This document shows positions 31,760 to 43,699 of a stretch of DNA of 64,000 nt, piece by piece. The stretch covers positions 101,402,609 through 101,466,608 of the forward strand of contig JARDYH010000003.1 of the NCBI GenBank assembly GCA_029215795.1. Reading direction: 5' to 3'. This stretch comes from Anniella stebbinsi. Taxonomy: Eukaryota > Chordata > Lepidosauria > Squamata > Anniellidae. Within the stretch, counting starts at the first letter, position 1. Each line of letters opens with the position of its first letter. The notes beneath the pieces were generated by a model, which was given only the letters and a program-made list of their open reading frames with translations, was not told the DNA's origin and searched no databases. The position numbers were made by a program, and so were the translations under genes.

Positions 31760-32715
31760 ACTCAGCTTTTCAACTTGTTCATAAATGATCTGGAATTAGG
31801 AATGAGCAGTGAAGTGGCCAAGTTTGCCAATGGCATCAAATTATTTAAGGTGATTAAAACAAAAAGGGATTGTAAGGAGGTCCAAAAGGATCTCTCCAAG
31901 CTGGGGGAATGGCATCCAAATGGCAGATGCGGTCAATGTAAGCAAGTGTAAAGTTATGCACGTTGAGACAAAAAACAACAACTTAAAGTATAAACCTGAT
32001 GGGAACTGAGCTGGCAATAACTGACCAAGATCTTAGGGTTGTGGTGGACATCATGATGAAAATATCAACCCAGTGTGCAGCCACTATAAAGAAGGCAAAC
32101 ACCATGTTAGGCATTATTAGAAAAGGAATTGAGAATAAAATTGCCAGTATCATACTGCCTTTATACAAATCTATAGTACAACCATACTTAGAATACTGCA
32201 TACAGTTTTGGTCACCACACCTAAAAAAAGATATTGTAGAGCTGGAAAAAGTGAAGGAAAGGGCAACTAAAATGATCAAGGGGCTGGAGCATCTCCTCTA
32301 TGAGGGAAGGATAAAACAGCTGTGATTGTTCAGCTTGGAAAAAAGGAGGCTTAAGGGGAGACATGATAGAGCTGTACAAAATTATGCATGGTGTGGAGAA
32401 TGTGGATAGGGAGACAGTGCATAGTTAAACTCCAGAATTCACTACCAAAGATGGATGGCTTTAAAAGAGGGTTGGATAAATTCCTGGAGGAGAAGGCTAT
32501 CAATGTCTACTAGTCCTGATGACTAAGTGCAACCTCTAGTATCAAAGGCAGTAAGCCTGTATACACTAATTGTTGGGGAACATGGGTGGGAGGGTGCTGT
32601 TGCACCATGTCCTGCTTGTGGTTCCATAGTTGACAGCTGGTTGGCCACTGTGTGAACAGAGTGCTGGACTAGATGGACCCTTGGTCTGATCCAGCATGGC
32701 TCTTCTTATATTTTT
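31760..32715 (+). pseudogene. CR1 LINE copy, RT C-terminus to 3' end
   Basis: The plus strand reads [59 protein letters not shown] and ATKMIKGLEHLLYEGRIKQL, then the 3' UTR with GGACTAGATGGACCCTTGGT and CTGATCCAGCATGGCTCTTC. It is the same CR1 subfamily as 22550-23690 but in the opposite orientation. Confidence 0.9.
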
Positions 32716-33024
32716 ACATGGCTGGTGTGGAGTGTTCAGCTTAGTAGGCCACAAATTGTGCAGGCCTAGTATATAGATTTGGGAGCCAGCAATGGCTGTG
32801 GCTATGGAATCCTCTAATCCAAGTTCACCAGGTGAAAAAGTTGGGCTTGGCAGGATAAATAAACCAATAAACTGGGACAGCAGAGGCCCATGATAAGTAG
32901 TTAAAAAGGACAGAGGTGATGAATACAGGGAATGTATATATTTTGTGCATATATGTGCATTTAGTATGAGTGATGTAAGTGCATGTGCTACTTTTGTTTT
33001 CCACATTTTTGTCATCTTATGTAG

Positions 33025-33161
33025 GTTTTAAGTGATCATATTGCATACAGATATGAAGTACTTGCTATTATTGGGAAAGGGTCATTTGGACATGTTGTAA
33101 AGTGCTTGGACCACAAGACAGGTGAAAAAGTGGCAGTGAAAATAATAAGAAATAAAAAGAG
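33025..33161 (+). CDS. DYRK4: DYRK4 exon D: kinase P-loop and catalytic lysine
   Basis: This exon is 137 nt, phase 0 to phase 2, with acceptor TTATGTAG and donor AG|GTATGA. It encodes the start of the kinase domain: [10 protein letters not shown], the glycine-rich loop GKGSFG that covers ATP, then [15 protein letters not shown], in which the Lys of VAVK is the ATP-positioning residue of strand beta-3. All key residues of subdomains I and II are present. The last codon is split AG|A and is completed by exon E. The preceding intron is about 20 kb and the next is only 385 bp. Confidence 0.98.
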
Positions 33162-33546
33162 GTATGATTTGTCCAACTTTTTAATCAGTTTTTATAAAAT
33201 TATAAATTTTATTGATAAAATAAAATGTTAGAGTGTAGTTAAATGGAAAGAAATGGTTGCTATGACTTGTTTTATTTAACTATGGTCTGTTGTATTGTTT
33301 TATTATTTGGGGTGGAAACTTAACAACAAGGAAACAGTTGAAAACTACCGATGGGTTGTTCGACAGAGAAATGTCAGATTCTGCTGGTGTCATGTTAATG
33401 TTTTGCAAAACTGTTGTGCACCTGCACTGAGAGCCATTAGTGCAAGAGCTCTTTTCAACAGTACATATGGAGTGAACAGCAATAACATATAGGAATGATC
33501 AAGATTCTTGTATCAGCTTGTGTTCTTCCTCTTCCCTTGTATTTAG

Positions 33547-33687
33547 ATTTCATAATCAGGCCTTGGTAGAAGTCAGTATCCTCAATGCGCTACGGCAAAA
33601 AGATGGAGACAATGCACACAATGTTGTCCACATAAAAGAATATTTTTACTTCCGTAATCATTTCTGCATTTCCTTTGAATTGTTAGG
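33547..33687 (+). CDS. DYRK4: DYRK4 exon E: kinase alpha-C helix to hinge
   Basis: This exon is 141 nt, phase 2 to phase 2, with acceptor TGTATTTAG and donor GG|GTAAGG. It encodes [12 protein letters not shown], in which the Glu of LVEV is the expected alpha-C partner of the catalytic Lys. It then encodes [20 protein letters not shown] and the strand leading to the hinge, CISFELLG, with Phe in the gatekeeper position as is usual for DYRKs. The segment YFYFRNHFC is a DYRK4-like signature. No stop or frameshift is seen. Confidence 0.98.
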
Positions 33688-33714
33688 GTAAGGCACTTTT
33701 TCCTATCTATCTAA

Positions 33715-33800
33715 AATTATAAAGAATCTTGTGGCATCTTAAAGACTAACACATTTATTATGACATAAGCTTTCGTGGACCAAAGCCCATAGTTTGGTGA
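33715..33800. repeat. Dispersed repeat fragment
   Basis: AATCTTGTGGCATCTTAAAG and ACATAAGCTTTCGTGGACCA match, from memory, a very common amniote interspersed repeat. I cannot name the class. Confidence 0.45.
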
Positions 33801-34224
33801 TCATGCTAGCACTGGTCACCAATCACTTAAGCAAAGGTTATATTCATCCCTCAGCTGAAAGATGTTCCCAAATTAGGTCATTCACTTTCTCCCACAAAAA
33901 AAGAATTGCTGTAAACACAGGAGACAATTGCCTTCTCCCTCTCCCATAAGAAACTTGTAGGAATGGGTTTGGGATGTTCACCTACCTTCTGCAAAGGAGA
34001 ATGATGCCCTGCACTGGATGCCGGCATCACTGGTTTATCCCTTAAATGATGATCTTCAGCTGAACCTTCTTTCTGTTCACTTGCATATTACAAACACATT
34101 CAAGCAGAAGCTCCCAACTTTCAGAGGTCACATTACATGGCTCTAAAACATTTGATTTCATCCCCTGAAACATAATGCATGTTTGTAGTGCTGTTGAGTT
34201 CTTTATAGATGATTGCTGTTTTAC

Positions 34225-34640
34225 TGTAGACAGAATAGTAAACACATTTATTTCTTTGTTAAATAAGTATCCATTAAAATGGCACTCAAGGCAGCTAACA
34301 ATAAAATACAAGGTAATTAACATGTAGAAACATATTAATTAAATCATCAATTAAAGACACATCCATTACAACACATCAATAAAAAGGAAATAAACAGCAT
34401 CCACCTGATTAAAACCTATTTTGGCAAAAGCAAGTTAGCTTAAAAAACAAAAGACTGTTTGAATAAAAATGCTTGCCAGTAGAAAGACAACCGTGATGAG
34501 GCTAGTCTGTCCCCCCATGGGAGGGAGTTCCAGAACCCTGGAGCAGCTACTGAGAAGGCTCTTTCCTACATTCTCACCAATCGGTGATAAATATATATAA
34601 ATAACTGTCCATAGTAGATAACAATTTAAATTGGATCTCC
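34225..34640 (-). mobile_element. L2-type LINE 3' end
   Basis: Contains the minus-strand L2 3' region: ATGGGAGGGAGTTCCAGAAC, GCAGCTACTGAGAAGGCTCT and, at the left, AAATGGCACTCAAGGCAGCT with A-rich sequence. No frame is preserved. Confidence 0.7.
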
Positions 34641-35297
34641 ATAGGAGAAAACTAGACAAGGCATGGGAGATATGTGACTCCTGACATCTTTTTCAGAGTT
34701 TAGAAGTACCCACAGGGGGCAAATGGGTTGCAACAAATTCCTCCTACACCATTTTTCTAATTGAAACCCCACCCATCCCCCGCACCTGTTATGAGTTCTA
34801 CTGTGGAAAAAAGATAGGTACTCCTGCATGTGGGGGTGGCGTGGTGAATTTTTATCAGAAGAATTGCACAGAGAGGGGAAAACCCCCCACACTTCACTTC
34901 ATCCCCAGTCAGTTTACGGCTCTTTTAAGACATTGGGAGATCCCATCACATCTAGTTTGGCCCTGAACATGGAGAGAAGGGAGTGGAAAGTGGCTGGCTT
35001 CTATAAACTAACAACATGCCAGCAGTCTTGAAAGTATAGACATGTTCATATTTGTCAACCCCTCCCTGTGAAAGTCAACAGTGAGAGGGAAATTCATGAT
35101 TTTCTTAGTTGTGTATGTGTATAACTATGCATTTCTATTGCTGCTGACAGTGGTACTACCTTCATCTCTAGGGCTGCAAACTTTTGTTTACAAAACTGCT
35201 AGCCTGTAGACCTAAATGCCTTGGAACATGTGCATTTTATTCAAGTTTAAACCTTTGCAGAATAAACTGATTTTTAATGTACTTTCTCATCCCACAG

Positions 35298-35436
35298 TAT
35301 AAATTTATATGAATTAATCAAGAAAAATAATTTCCAAGGTTTTACCTTGGGTTTGATTCGTCGATTCACCCAGTGTATTTTAAGATGTTTACAACTGTTG
35401 TACACAGAGAAAATTATCCACTGTGATCTAAAGCCT
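35298..35436 (+). CDS. DYRK4: DYRK4 exon F: hinge to HCD catalytic loop
   Basis: This exon is 139 nt, phase 2 to phase 0, with acceptor TCCCACAG and donor CCT|GTAAGT. It encodes [18 protein letters not shown], the alpha-E helix region ([11 protein letters not shown]), and ends with [10 protein letters not shown], the catalytic loop. DYRKs carry HCD in place of the usual HRD. The catalytic Asp and the Lys two residues on are both present. The following Glu-Asn of the loop (DLKPEN) is supplied by exon G. Confidence 0.98.
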
Positions 35437-35799
35437 GTAAGTATAGTCTTTTGGGTACTAAGGAAATGATAATACATTGTACTCGGAAACTTAAATAATG
35501 TCATGGAAGGAAAAACCTTTTCAAATCTGCTAAAATTTTTGATTTTATAGAAGTTGGTAATGAAATTTAAGTGTAAAATTGTGTCCTCAGATCTGTACAA
35601 CAAACCATAAGATTAAAAATTGCCCTAGTTCTAGTGATTATGCCTCATATGTACTATTCCTCATATTCCTCATTTCTGCAACGGCATATACTTTTCAAAA
35701 GTTTGTACCATTCTTAGTTTATCATCTTAACCATCATATGAGATAATATAGCTAATTTTTAATGCTCCTATATATTTTGGGTTCATATTAACTCCAAAT

Positions 35800-35834
<35 letters not shown>

Positions 35835-36129
35835 TACATTACACGAGAGCAAAAATTACAGCGTAATCCAAGTGTTTTCCCCTTTCCTTCTGTTCGCCAA
35901 AACAGATGTGCCCCTTACTCACAAATTTTCTAAAGCCAGTGCTTGGGCAACAAAACCAAACTATCTTCCCAAATGAGCCAAACGAAGTTATGACTACTTA
36001 TTTTAGAAGATTCAGAGTCCAAAATCTTGACTGAACTTAGGTTAAAGCTCACAAAATCCCCAACAGGAGCTTCCTTTATTTCTCTCTCTGCCACTAACCA
36101 AACCACGCACCCACCTCCCTCGGCCCAGG
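35437..36129. other. Intron F-G start, with a (TA)n run
   Basis: Contains (TA)n at about 35804-35831 and otherwise no repeat I can name. Confidence 0.5.
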
Positions 36130-38017
36130 TCTCTTTTCTACCATTTTCCTGGCTCCTTGGACTCCCCCCTCCTCTTTTTGCTAAGATCCTTCTCCCCTGA
36201 ATCCAATTTTAGAGCCTTCGGTAGTTCGCAGTGATGCCTTTAACGATCATTTCTCAGATAAAATCTCTCGGATAAGAGCCGACTTAGACGCCATTGTTAT
36301 AGCAGAGGTTGACAGTGGAGTGTCCAGTGACTCCGCGAGTAGGATTACACTTGATCAGTTTCAGTTAGTGAGTACCAAGGATGTGGACAAGGTACTTGGA
36401 TGTGTGAGGAAGACGACTTGCCCTCTCGACCCCTGTCCTTTCTGGCTGGTCGTCCAGGGAGGAGATGCAGTTAGATCACATCTACAGCATATCATTAATG
36501 CATCTCTCAGGGAGGGGAGCTTTCCATCATGTTTAAAAGAGGTGGTCCCCTGGACCTTAATAACTACAGGCCAGTATCAAATCTTCAAATTTTGGGCAAG
36601 GTGATCGAGAGAGCAGTTGCTTTTCAACTCCAGACAGTCTTGGATGACACTGATTTTCTAGACCCATTTCAAACCAGCTTCAGAGCGGGATACGGAGTTG
36701 AGACTGTTTTGGTCGCCTTAGTGGATGATCTACGCCTTAGTATCGACAGGGGGAGTGTGTCCCTGCTGGTACTCTTGGACCTCTCAGCGGCTTTCGATAC
36801 CATCGACCATGGTATCCTTCTGGAGCGCCTGGGGGAATTGGGGATCGGGGGCACTGTGCTTCAGTGGTTCCGATCCCATCTCTCAGGCAGGTTCCAGATG
36901 GTGATGCTTGGGGATAGCTGCTCTTCAAAAAAGGAGCTGCTATGTGGTGTACCACAAGGTGCCATCCTTTCCCCAATGCTGTTTAATATTTACATGAAAC
37001 CGCTGGGAGAGATCATCCGGAGGCATGGGGCGGGGTGCTATCAATACGCTGATGACACCCAAATATATTTCTCTATGCCTTCAACAACATCGTCAGCTAA
37101 GGATAGTGTGTCTCCTTTGAATGAATGCTTGGAGGCGGTAATGGGCTGGATGAGGAAAAACAAACTGAAGCTGAATCCAGACAAGACGGAGGTGCTTGCT
37201 GTCAAAGGCCCCAACCTGGGTTTGGAGGTGTGTCAACTAGTTCTGGATGGGGTTACACCCCCCCCCCCCTGAAAGATTGTGTTCACAGCTTGGGGGTACT
37301 CCTGGATCCGTCGCTCCAGATGACAGCTCAGATTGATGCGACGGCCAGGAGTGCCTACTATCAGCTTGGGCTGAAACGCCAGCTGCGCCCCTTCCTAGAG
37401 TTGGAAGACCTAAAGACGGTAGTGCAGGCACTGGTAACTTCGAGGCTCAACTTCTGCAATGCGCTGTACATAGGGCTACCTTTGTGCCTAGTCCGGAAAC
37501 TTCAACTTGTTCAAAATATGGCAGCCAGGTTGGTCACCGGTACATCTAGGGGTGATCACATCACACCAGTTTTAAAATCGCTTCATTGGCTGCCAATCAG
37601 TTTCCGGGCGAAGTATAAAGTGTTGGTTATTACCTTTAAAGCCCTACATGGTTTGGGTCCAGGGTACCTGCGGGATCGCCTTCTCCCGTACAATCCGCCC
37701 CGCACACTTAGGTCCTCTGGGAAGAATTTACTCAAGCCAGCCAGAACTAGGCTGGTGGGTGTTACCCAGAGGACCTTCTCTTCCATCGCTCCCAGACTAT
37801 GGAATGGTCTGTCGGAGGAGGTTAGACAAATTGACAGTCTTCATGAATTTAAGAGAGTCATGAAGACTGTCCTCTTCCGACAGGCCTATCCAGATGAATT
37901 TTAAGATGTTTTTAATGTTGTATTTTTCTCTTGCTTTAAAAATTTTAACTGTTGTGATTTTTGTGTTTTATATTGTTGCTGTTCCCCGCCTTGATCCGAA
38001 GGGAGAGGCGGGCCACA

Positions 38018-38018
<1 letters not shown>
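36130..38018 (+). pseudogene. L2-type LINE, nearly readable RT and C-terminus
   Basis: The frames at 36320-36604, 36529-37272 and 37125-37904 overlap to cover the RT and C-terminal region. Motifs: NYRPVSNLQILGKVIERAV, DPFQTSFRAG, SLLVLLDLSAAFDTIDHGIL (first Asp), CGVPQGAILSPMLFNIYMKP, GCYQYADDTQIYF (YADD intact) and KLKLNPDKTEVLAV. Two frame changes are seen: one near 36530-36600, and one at the homopolymer of C at 37257-37270. The endonuclease is missing (5' truncation). The 3' end has CCCCGCCTTGATCCGAAGGG then AGGCGGG and an (AAT)n tail. Confidence 0.93.
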
Positions 38019-38064
<46 letters not shown>

Positions 38065-38084
38065 TAATAATAATAATAATTAGC
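38019..38084. repeat. (AAT)n microsatellite at the L2 tail
   Basis: About 20 AAT units with one interruption. It is the extended tail of the L2 copy. Confidence 0.95.
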
Positions 38085-38248
38085 AGTGTCAGGCCAGGCC
38101 AGTCTCAAAATGCATCGGCATCAGACTCCTCTTCCTCTCCCCCTCTCCCCTTACAGAAAGCCCCTACAGTGAAGGGAGGGGAGTGGCATGCAGGTACAAG
38201 CAACAGCAGCCCTGTTTCCCCAGTCCTTAACTATGAAATTAAGGTCAT

Positions 38249-38364
38249 GGCAGCTCTATTTTTCCTATATCTATGGGTACAAACTATGGCAGCTATAAAG
38301 GGCCATTCCTTTTTATGGCCACTGTAGTTTGTAGCCATAGATATAGGAAAAAGTTAGAGCTGCC
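38249..38364. repeat. Fold-back repeat
   Basis: GGCAGCTCTA and TTTTTCCTATATCTATGG at the left pair with CCATAGATATAGGAAAAA and TAGAGCTGCC at the right. The inner part has ACAAACTATGGCAGC / GCCACTGTAGTTTGT. Confidence 0.8.
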
Positions 38365-38602
38365 CTTTGGGTGGGGAGGGCGGAAAATTCAGATTTTTCT
38401 TCAGATTTCACAATTCCCTCCTTCCCGGATTTTTATCAAAAATCCTGATAAATCCTGTTTTTTCCTGTCATTTGGTCACTCTGGAGGGCATCTGTATTAC
38501 ATAAACCAGCCCCTCTATTGAGCAGACTAATTACATTCTCCACTCAGTTAACTCACTGAGGCAGAGGAGTAAGTGCCCACCCAAAACTGAGTGCCCACTG
38601 AG

Positions 38603-38890
38603 TAGGCTGACCAGATAAAATCCAGGTCAGGGCTCATGTAACTTTAACAGTTGTAGAGAAAAGGGAATTTCAGCTGGTGTCATTTCTATGCAATTAGTTC
38701 CTGGTGAAATTCCCTCTTCATCACAACAGTTAAAGGTGCATTGCAGGGCCCCTGCAACTTTAACAGTTGTGATGAAGAGGGAATATCACCAGGAACTAAT
38801 TGCATACAAATGACCCTGGCTGAAATTCCCTTTTCTCTACAACTGTTAAAGTTACATGAGCCCTGACCTGGATTTTATCTGGTCACCCTA
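38603..38890. mobile_element. hAT-type palindromic MITE with 8-bp target duplication
   Basis: The element starts TAGGCTGACCAGATAAAATC and ends GATTTTATCTGGTCACCCTA. Its two halves are complementary along most of the length, for example AACTTTAACAGTTGTAGAGA and its inverted copy. CCACTGAG lies directly on both sides (38595-38602 and 38891-38898). Eight-bp duplications are the hallmark of hAT-superfamily transposition. It is non-coding, so it would depend on a transposase encoded elsewhere. Confidence 0.92.
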
Positions 38891-38959
38891 CCACTGAGAC
38901 CAGTGACCATCCCTCTCCAACCCATAGCTTTAGAGTCAGTCTTTTTTAAAGCATCCAGA

Positions 38960-39235
38960 TTAAAATACTGGAAGCAACAAAATTAAAAATGCCAAAATCA
39001 ACTGCAACTTATCCAGCAGTGATTGGCTTCCTATGGGAAGGGCATTATGCAGTGTTGGTGCCAGAACTGAGAAAGCATTGCTTTCTCTACCCACCCATGA
39101 AACTTCCAACAGTGGAGAAACTTGGAGAAGGGCCTCAGATGTTGACCACCAAAGTGTGCAGAGAGGCATATATGGAAGAAGGTGGTACCCAAGACAGCAT
39201 AGATTGCAGCTTTCTAACATACTTTGTTCAGTCAT
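38960..39235 (-). mobile_element. L2-type LINE 3' fragment
   Basis: GTGTTGGTGCCAGAACTGAG and neighbours resemble the minus-strand L2 3' region seen at 20500-20620. It is degenerate. Confidence 0.5.
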
Positions 39236-39544
39236 AGATCTAATATGTATTAGGTGAACAAGATGGTGATTCAGCGTGGAGGATGAAGCATCCTTTGGGC
39301 TCTTGCTGAGATACCAACAAATGGTCAACCCTGTTGTTCATGTATGTAGTAAACACAAAATTGGTCATATAGAAAAGAAGAGATCAAAACAGAGCGCTGG
39401 AATCTCCAACCTCCTACACAAATTCTACCCTCTGATCGTAGCCTGTTCTTTTTTTCTGTATATACCAATTTGTCATTATTTTGCTAACTGGTAAAAGTGT
39501 GTTACTATTTTCTCCCCATACCTCTCCTTACCCCCTTCCTTTAG

Positions 39545-39632
39545 GAGAACATATTAATCAGCCAACCCCAACTTGGGCAAGTTTCATTTAAAGTTATTGA
39601 CTTCGGATCAAGTTGCTACGAACACCAAAGAG
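39545..39632 (+). CDS. DYRK4: DYRK4 exon G: DFG segment
   Basis: This small exon is 88 nt, phase 0 to phase 1, with acceptor TTCCTTTAG and donor AG|GTTTGC. It starts with the ENIL that completes the catalytic loop. It then has a variable stretch and VIDFGSSCYEHQR, which holds the Mg-binding DFG Asp and the start of the activation segment. The donor GTTTGC is weaker than the consensus, but the phase and the protein continuity with exon H (HQR-VYTY) leave little doubt. Confidence 0.97.
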
Positions 39633-40214
39633 GTTTGCAGAAAAGTCAAGTAGATGTAATTTTCTTTATTAGAATTCTTAACTTTTAATTGTTTTATTAT
39701 TTACACCTATGCAATATATGCACATACATAATATATAGCACACTCCTTAGAAAAAAAGAAGGTGCTAGCTCACTCTATGTATAGAGAGTGCACCATTCTT
39801 TGAAGTCATAGACTGGTGTTCTGTTGGCTCAGCACTGCCTCAGCTTGGCTCTCATGGTTATGATGACTGACTGCATGGGCCTGATGGGCCTGACATCATC
39901 CCCATGCTGCTGTTTTGTCAGTCATAGGTTCCAACTGTCTCTCTTCAGTGGGACAATCCTTTTCCCTTTCTTTCTGGCACCTGTCCCTAGTAAGTCACTG
40001 TCCTAATTTTGCCTATTTTTACCATTTGTAAACACCTTTGGAAACAAACATTATTAGTGTACACACACGTTCGTGAAGCTTCAGCCCCTACCTGACGTTT
40101 CTTGACACAAACATTGGTGAGTAGGGGTAGGAGAATGCTTCATGACTCTAGTGTATATGTAGGTAAGGCAAAAGAGGCCAATGCACTGTTCCCCCCTCCA
40201 TAACCATCTCTCCA
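39633..40214. other. Intron G-H start, nothing recognised
   Basis: No repeat or coding match is recognised. Confidence 0.4.
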
Positions 40215-40545
40215 ATAGAAAATGTTGCTGAACATAAGAACAGCCCTTCAGGAGCAGACCATGGGTCCATCTAGTCCAGTATTCTGTCCACACAATGGCC
40301 AATCAGCTACCCAGGGTAAACACACAAGCAGGACATCAGTGTAACAGCACTCTCCTGTCCATGTTCCCCAGCAACTGGTGTAGATACGTATGCTGCCTCT
40401 AATACTGGAGATAGCATAGAGCCATCAGAACTACTATCTATTGATAGCCTTCTCTTCCAGGAATTTGTTCAATCCCCCTTTAAAGCCATCCAGATTGGTG
40501 GCCATCACTACAGCTCATGGTAGCGAATTCCATACTTTAACTATG
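40215..40545 (-). mobile_element. CR1 LINE 3' end
   Basis: The minus-strand CR1 end: GGTCCATCTAGTCCAGTATT, GGCCAATCAGCTACCCAGG and TTCAATCCCCCTTTAAAGCC. It matches the 22550-23690 subfamily. Confidence 0.88.
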
Positions 40546-41436
40546 TGCTGTGACTCTCTTGCTAGACACTGAGATGCCTGAGGAGCTCTTTGATGTAGAG
40601 ATTCTGGCACAAGAAGGGAATATCTTTACCAGCCCTAGGCGTTCCCCCAGAGGAAGCAGCAGCTGTGCTTTAGTGGTTAGAGCTGGAGAGGAAAGGCAGA
40701 GACACCGATGCCAACCGGTGCCCACACTCCAGAATTTAGGCTGTGTTTCTGGGTTCCCACAGAAGAGGCAGATTATGTGTGGGATCATGAGGTGGCAGCA
40801 GATCCCAGCCTGCACTGCAAAAAAGAAGAGGAGCAAGAAACTAAAGCACTGTACATCACCACATGTCTGTTCTTGAATTTGATAAGACAGCAGCAGTCTG
40901 TTGTGCTAGGGGCAGGTAGATCAGGTAGCAAGGGTAAGACTAGTGTATCCCACTCCTGACTCCCAAGAAGACTTAGACAGGACACTGTAGAGGACATGGG
41001 ATAGGGCAAGTATGGGGCCACAAGATGGCAATTCCCAGCACCAGTACAGATCACCAACTGGTGTCCATCAGGTTCAGGCACACTGCCATTGTGCACCACT
41101 TCATTGGACGATGGTGCCCTTCCTGTATCAGTCAGCCAGTGAGATAATGTTGGATCAGCTGCAAAGGGTAATGCAGTTGGTGCACCTCACCTCTGATATT
41201 TGGAGACGGGTGTAGTGTGTGCCTACCTGCCCCTTACAGATAGATGTGGGATGTGGGGACAGAAGCAAGAGCCAGCAATGTTCAGTCTCTGAAGGCAGGT
41301 ATAAATGGGCCCACTTTCATGCTAAGGTCATGGACCAGTCCCACATGGCAACAAAAATAAAGGTGGCTGCTAAGTGGATGATGGACAGGTGGCTAGTTGA
41401 GCACCAGCTCACCTGTGGTTATATTTTGTAATAATT
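40546..41436. other. Unidentified intronic segment
   Basis: Several short frames overlap here, for example EMPEELFDVEILAQEG at about 40570, but none has a motif I recognise and codon positions show stops. It may be an old mobile element. Confidence 0.35.
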
Positions 41437-42223
41437 TACTTTTTTTTGTAAATTTTTAACAAAAGAAAAGAGCAAAAAGAAAAAATAGAAAAATTGTGGC
41501 CACATAGGTTTGAACATAATCAGTTTCAATGCATACGTATGAAATGCATCACATATAGTTCTATTGATTAGGCAAAATGGGAGTATTCAGGGAGGGAGAT
41601 GCTGAAGTTGTAAAAGCAGCAAGGCCAAATCTAGATACTTACAAATTGCAACTATTGCAACTTTTGCCATGCAGCCAAAGCTGAAAAATCTTACTTAGTA
41701 CACAAAATTGAGAATGACGAAAACCTCATCACCAAAAACCACCAGTTGATCCAAGGTAAAAATCATCTTATCTATCCATGTTTGCCACAAATACATTTTC
41801 TTACCAATTTTTAAATCTGGATTTGCCCACAGTGTCGATATAGCATGAGAAAATGCCTCTCTAGAAACTGTGGTAGGAGCCCTATCTGTTCTGACATGCC
41901 TAGAACCTAATACCATCCATTTAGAGGGAGTGTCCAGACAAGAAGATTCTAAAAGTGACCAAGGTGGGAAATACCAAATACTAAATACTAAAATACCAAT
42001 ACTAAACAGAAAATACCAAAATTTAGTACAAGTATAACCACCTGTGGCTATATGGCCACTGATAGGTAAAAGAACATGTTGAACGGGGTACATAAGTGTG
42101 CCAACCCACAGGCCTAAGGCATAGTTGCATCTGACACTCACTGCTGCCTCCTTACTCTGCCTTCTGCCATAGCTGCTGTCTGTCTCAACTCCCCCAATCT
42201 TGGCCTGAATGGAAGGGTACATC
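41437..42223 (-). pseudogene. L1 ORF2 C-terminal fragment (second L1 lineage)
   Basis: The minus strand reads GTLMYPVQHVLLPISGHIA, TCTKFWYFLFS, PSKWMVLGSRHVRTDRAPTT, LWANPDLKIGKKMYLWQTW and IDKMIFTLDQLVVFGDE. The same family is at 55504-57303 (PKWMALSSRRVR, WGNPDLKIGKK, LTLDQLIGSDDE). A T-run at 41438-41447 (A tail) marks the 3' end. It is 5'-truncated and abuts an LTR at 42224. Confidence 0.85.
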
Positions 42224-42968
42224 TGTTACTGTGGCGGGAAATAGTATTGCAGCTATTTTAAAAAGTTCCCTTTATGATAAAGGAACTATTAAGTGTCTGT
42301 GGGAATCCTGAGAGTCTCTTTTATGACAAAGAGACCTCAAGATGGAGGCTCCTTATTTTAGAAGGCTCTCAGAAGTGCATGGACTTCATATGTGTGGGCC
42401 TAATAATTTAGTTAATTAGGAGATGCTTAACTGTAATTAATTCTAATGAGGCTTAATTTCTCACCAAGCAACAACTAGGAATTTGATGGAAACCAGTCAC
42501 TGACATACAATGAGCATAAAATATACTTACAATGCTCAATCTCTTCAGTAAAAGTTTATTAGATACGAACAGCTGTCGGAGCCAGAACTTGGGTTCTGAC
42601 TGAATTACAGGGTATCGCTCTTATATAGGGAACTGGAAACATCAGAAGTAGCATAATCAGAACCTTGTACAGCATAACTTTTGTACCAAGGGAAAGTTTA
42701 CAATAATACAGGGTATTGCATAGGAATAATGTATCTTGTCTCTAGGTCAAGATAAACTAAAACAAAACAGAATGCATATAGTTGCTAACAGAACAAAGTT
42801 CATTATGGTGAAGGCTTAACACAACTATACAAGAAGGCAGCTTTTTCTCATCTAGCTAGTACATTGCTGGTTCTACCTTACAGGAGAACAGTTACAGGTA
42901 TTTATTAGTAAAATGAAATCAATATTAGTTTCTGAGTTATTTAAATACTCATGATCAATTTCTCGACA
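42224..42968 (-). mobile_element. Retroviral-type LTR
   Basis: On the minus strand the segment runs TGTCGAGAAATTG...CCACAGTAACA (TG...CA ends, 745 bp). It is immediately preceded by a purine-rich tract TAGGGGGGAGAT (42969-42980) that would be the polypurine tract. Inside are a TATA-type box in CCCTATATAAGAGCG (about 42629) and AATAAA in TCTAATAAACTTTT (about 42553). This is a 3' LTR. The partner LTR is not in the window. Confidence 0.8.
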
Positions 42969-43372
42969 ATCTCCCCCCTATGAGCAATAACAGGTGCTCA
43001 TAGGGGTCTTATTGCTCTCATTGGTTTTGTGGGTCTTGTGGGATTCAAGGGTACTATGTCTATGCTGATTGCGTGAGAAGCTTGCTTGTATAACCAGAAA
43101 AATTACAAGGGAAAATGTCTATGTTGTAAGTTCTGTTTACAGTCTCACTATTTTCAAACTGCAAAGTAAAAAGTCTGGTTATACAAAGACAGGCTTTTTT
43201 TTATTCAGAGGCAGTAAAATTCAATGCATCAATGGTTATTTGAGAGAGAACATAATTTTGGCTTTGGATAAAAACTGGGGTGATCAGTAAACTGGGTCAT
43301 GTTTTTTAATATTTGTGATTTTTTGATGTCTGGCTGTTTTTACTGCTGTAATAACGTAATGTGGTATGTTAC

Positions 43373-43699
43373 TCAAGTCAATTTTGGGCACTGAAGACTC
43401 TGTTGAGTTGGGTTCACTACTTTTCTCTGTTTTTTTAATGTTAGGTTAGTTTTAGCTGCTTGTCTTTTGGCTTTGGATGTGGATGAAGGGAAAGTTTTAG
43501 AGGATTTTTTTTGTGACAGTAGTGAGGATTTTACAATAGAGGTGCCTAATTCTACTGTACTGTCTTCAGGTTCAATATCTATGTCTTGTTCTCTATCTTC
43601 TTGAGATTTTACTTTATTCTTATTAACAACTACAAACTCTCTACTTAAAGAATCAAAAGCCAAAAGATACTCACATTGCTTTAAAGGGAGTATTCTCAT
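43373..43699 (-). CDS. Small ORF between env remnant and LTR, 108 aa
   Basis: This frame begins MRILPLKQCEYLLAFDSLSR and ends QSLQCPKLT. It has an acidic middle (QDIDIEPEDSTVEL) followed by a Ser/Lys-rich basic part (SKAKRQAAKTNLTLKKQRKV) that could act as a nuclear signal. It has no similarity that I recognise. Its position before the 3' LTR is where accessory genes occur in complex retroviruses, but it may also be the end of a decayed env. The Met start is simply the first in frame. Confidence 0.35.
   Translation of the reverse strand: MRILPLKQCEYLLAFDSLSREFVVVNKNKVKSQEDREQDIDIEPEDSTVELGTSIVKSSLLSQKKSSKTFPSSTSKAKRQAAKTNLTLKKQRKVVNPTQQSLQCPKLT

Noticed and set aside
33295..33492. Extra DYRK4 exon between D and E
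   Set aside because: Exons D and E join directly in phase 2 and give continuous kinase sequence. The frame lies in the 385-bp intron.
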